Part shown: positions 63,400 to 64,000 of the stretch, piece after piece | Position numbering within the stretch: the stretch's first letter is position 1 | Layout: every line of letters starts with the position of its first letter | Assembly: GCA_026168455.1 (NCBI GenBank) | Contig: CM047429.1 | Coordinates: 36,068,066 to 36,132,065, forward strand | Origin: Theocolax elegans | Taxonomy: Eukaryota; Arthropoda; Insecta; Hymenoptera; Cerocephalidae | DNA length: 64,000 bases | Direction: 5' to 3' | Made by a program: the position numbers and the translations under genes | Notes under the pieces: generated by a model | Database searches by the model: none | Seen by the model: only the letters and a program-made list of their open reading frames with translations | What the model was told of the DNA's origin: nothing

Positions 63400-64000
63400 T
63401 AGTCCAGTCAAATCCGACTTTTTTCATGAAAAAATTATATTGTCGACAAAAAAAATGCGTTGATATAGTATGAAATAACACGAATTAGCCCAACTATTTT
63501 CGAAACAAAATTTGTGATCGCTTCCCATTAAAAAAAATCAAAAAGTTGCTTTTTTAAAAAACTAAAAAAAATATCGATTTGAAATATTGTGTACTTTCTA
63601 TCTATGTCGAATTTGATGTTTTGCGATTTAGAGAGGTTCCTATCTTAGATTTAATACTATAGACAGGTCGAAAAACGTCGATTTTTGTGCTTTAAACTTT
63701 ATTTGTTAATTAACTAATTACGCGATCTTAACAAACTTTCTTTTATTCACTATATATTTTGAATGCCTACAAAAGATATACAAAACTTTTCTGTGTATTA
63801 TTAATAGTTTTCATAATATAGGCAAAAAACCCGGTTTTTTGGAACTATTTGATTTTTTTAAATGAGAAGTGTACACAAATTTTGTTTGGAAAATAGTTGG
63901 GCTAATTCGCGTTATTTCATACTATATCAAGGTATTTTTTTTGTCGGCAATATAATTTTTTCATAAAGCGACCCGTTTTTAAGCTAATTTGACTGGACTA
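63400..64000. mobile_element. 601-bp MITE at the window edge
   Basis: Starts TAGTCCAGTCAAAT and ends ATTTGACTGGACTA at the last base. Inverted repeats run about 115 bp inward, including AACTATTTTCGAAACAAAAT and its inverse. If the outer TA is the duplication, the ends are GTCCAGTC with a 2-bp TA target, as in Tc1/mariner-type MITEs. Confidence 0.75.

Overview
The window is eukaryotic nuclear DNA made almost entirely of transposable elements. The elements (Ty3/gypsy with tRNA-Lys-type primer sites, Polinton, Penelope-like, CR1/Jockey-type LINEs, Helitron-type helicase, a TRIM, foldbacks) and the AT-rich intervals suggest an arthropod, most likely an insect and perhaps a hymenopteran such as an ant. 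The host assignment is inference: no host gene was recognised. There is no operon, CRISPR array or other prokaryotic feature.

Layout. 1-2.5 kb: decayed Polinton/Maverick remnant (capsid-type fragment, adenain-like cysteine protease, an unrecognised 263-residue ORF). 2.9-3.7 kb: 40-bp minisatellite and dispersed short motifs. 4.9-5.9 kb (minus): 3' part of a Penelope-like element with a hammerhead-like motif, next to a series of hairpins with a constant loop (5.97-6.16 kb). 6.2-6.8 kb: CpG-rich DNA with an 18-nt G run. 8.7-18.1 kb: Gypsy-1 (plus), complete in outline but broken. 19.5-28.3 kb: Gypsy-2 (minus), a recent insertion with near-identical 1046-bp LTRs, a 4-bp target duplication and an open 1144-codon pol. 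28.6-29.3 kb: a 686-bp TRIM whose two LTRs each carry a tRNA-like sequence with A and B boxes. 29.3-30.8 kb: Helitron-type PIF1 helicase split by a palindromic element with two outward-facing tRNA-Phe-like sequences. 31.7-49.4 kb: a nest of at least four related LINEs, each ending in CT-rich microsatellite DNA; the third is interrupted by a 2.4-kb foldback and a 5S-rRNA-derived SINE. 50.3-56.2 kb: two large palindromes, the first holding a truncated Gypsy-1-family LTR and a second tRNA-palindrome element. 56.7-62.9 kb: a third, heavily decayed Gypsy (minus). 63.4-64.0 kb: a MITE ending exactly at the window edge.

How the parts relate. Gypsy-1 and Gypsy-2 share gag-pol design: a -1 slippery heptamer at the same gag position, the same 10-nt spacer and the same potential pseudoknot, a D-P-G-A-S protease motif and AT-hook-rich integrase tails. 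The TRIM has the same primer-site type and 4-bp target duplication, so a Gypsy-2-like element could mobilise it. The LINEs share CT-microsatellite insertion sites, a 3' hairpin 17-18 nt before the tail and, in the two with ORF1, an ORF2 in frame with ORF1 behind a single stop and with no ATG ahead of the endonuclease active site. This suggests stop-codon readthrough. The LINE arrangement, the tRNA-bearing LTRs and the constant-loop hairpins are the best candidates for something undescribed.
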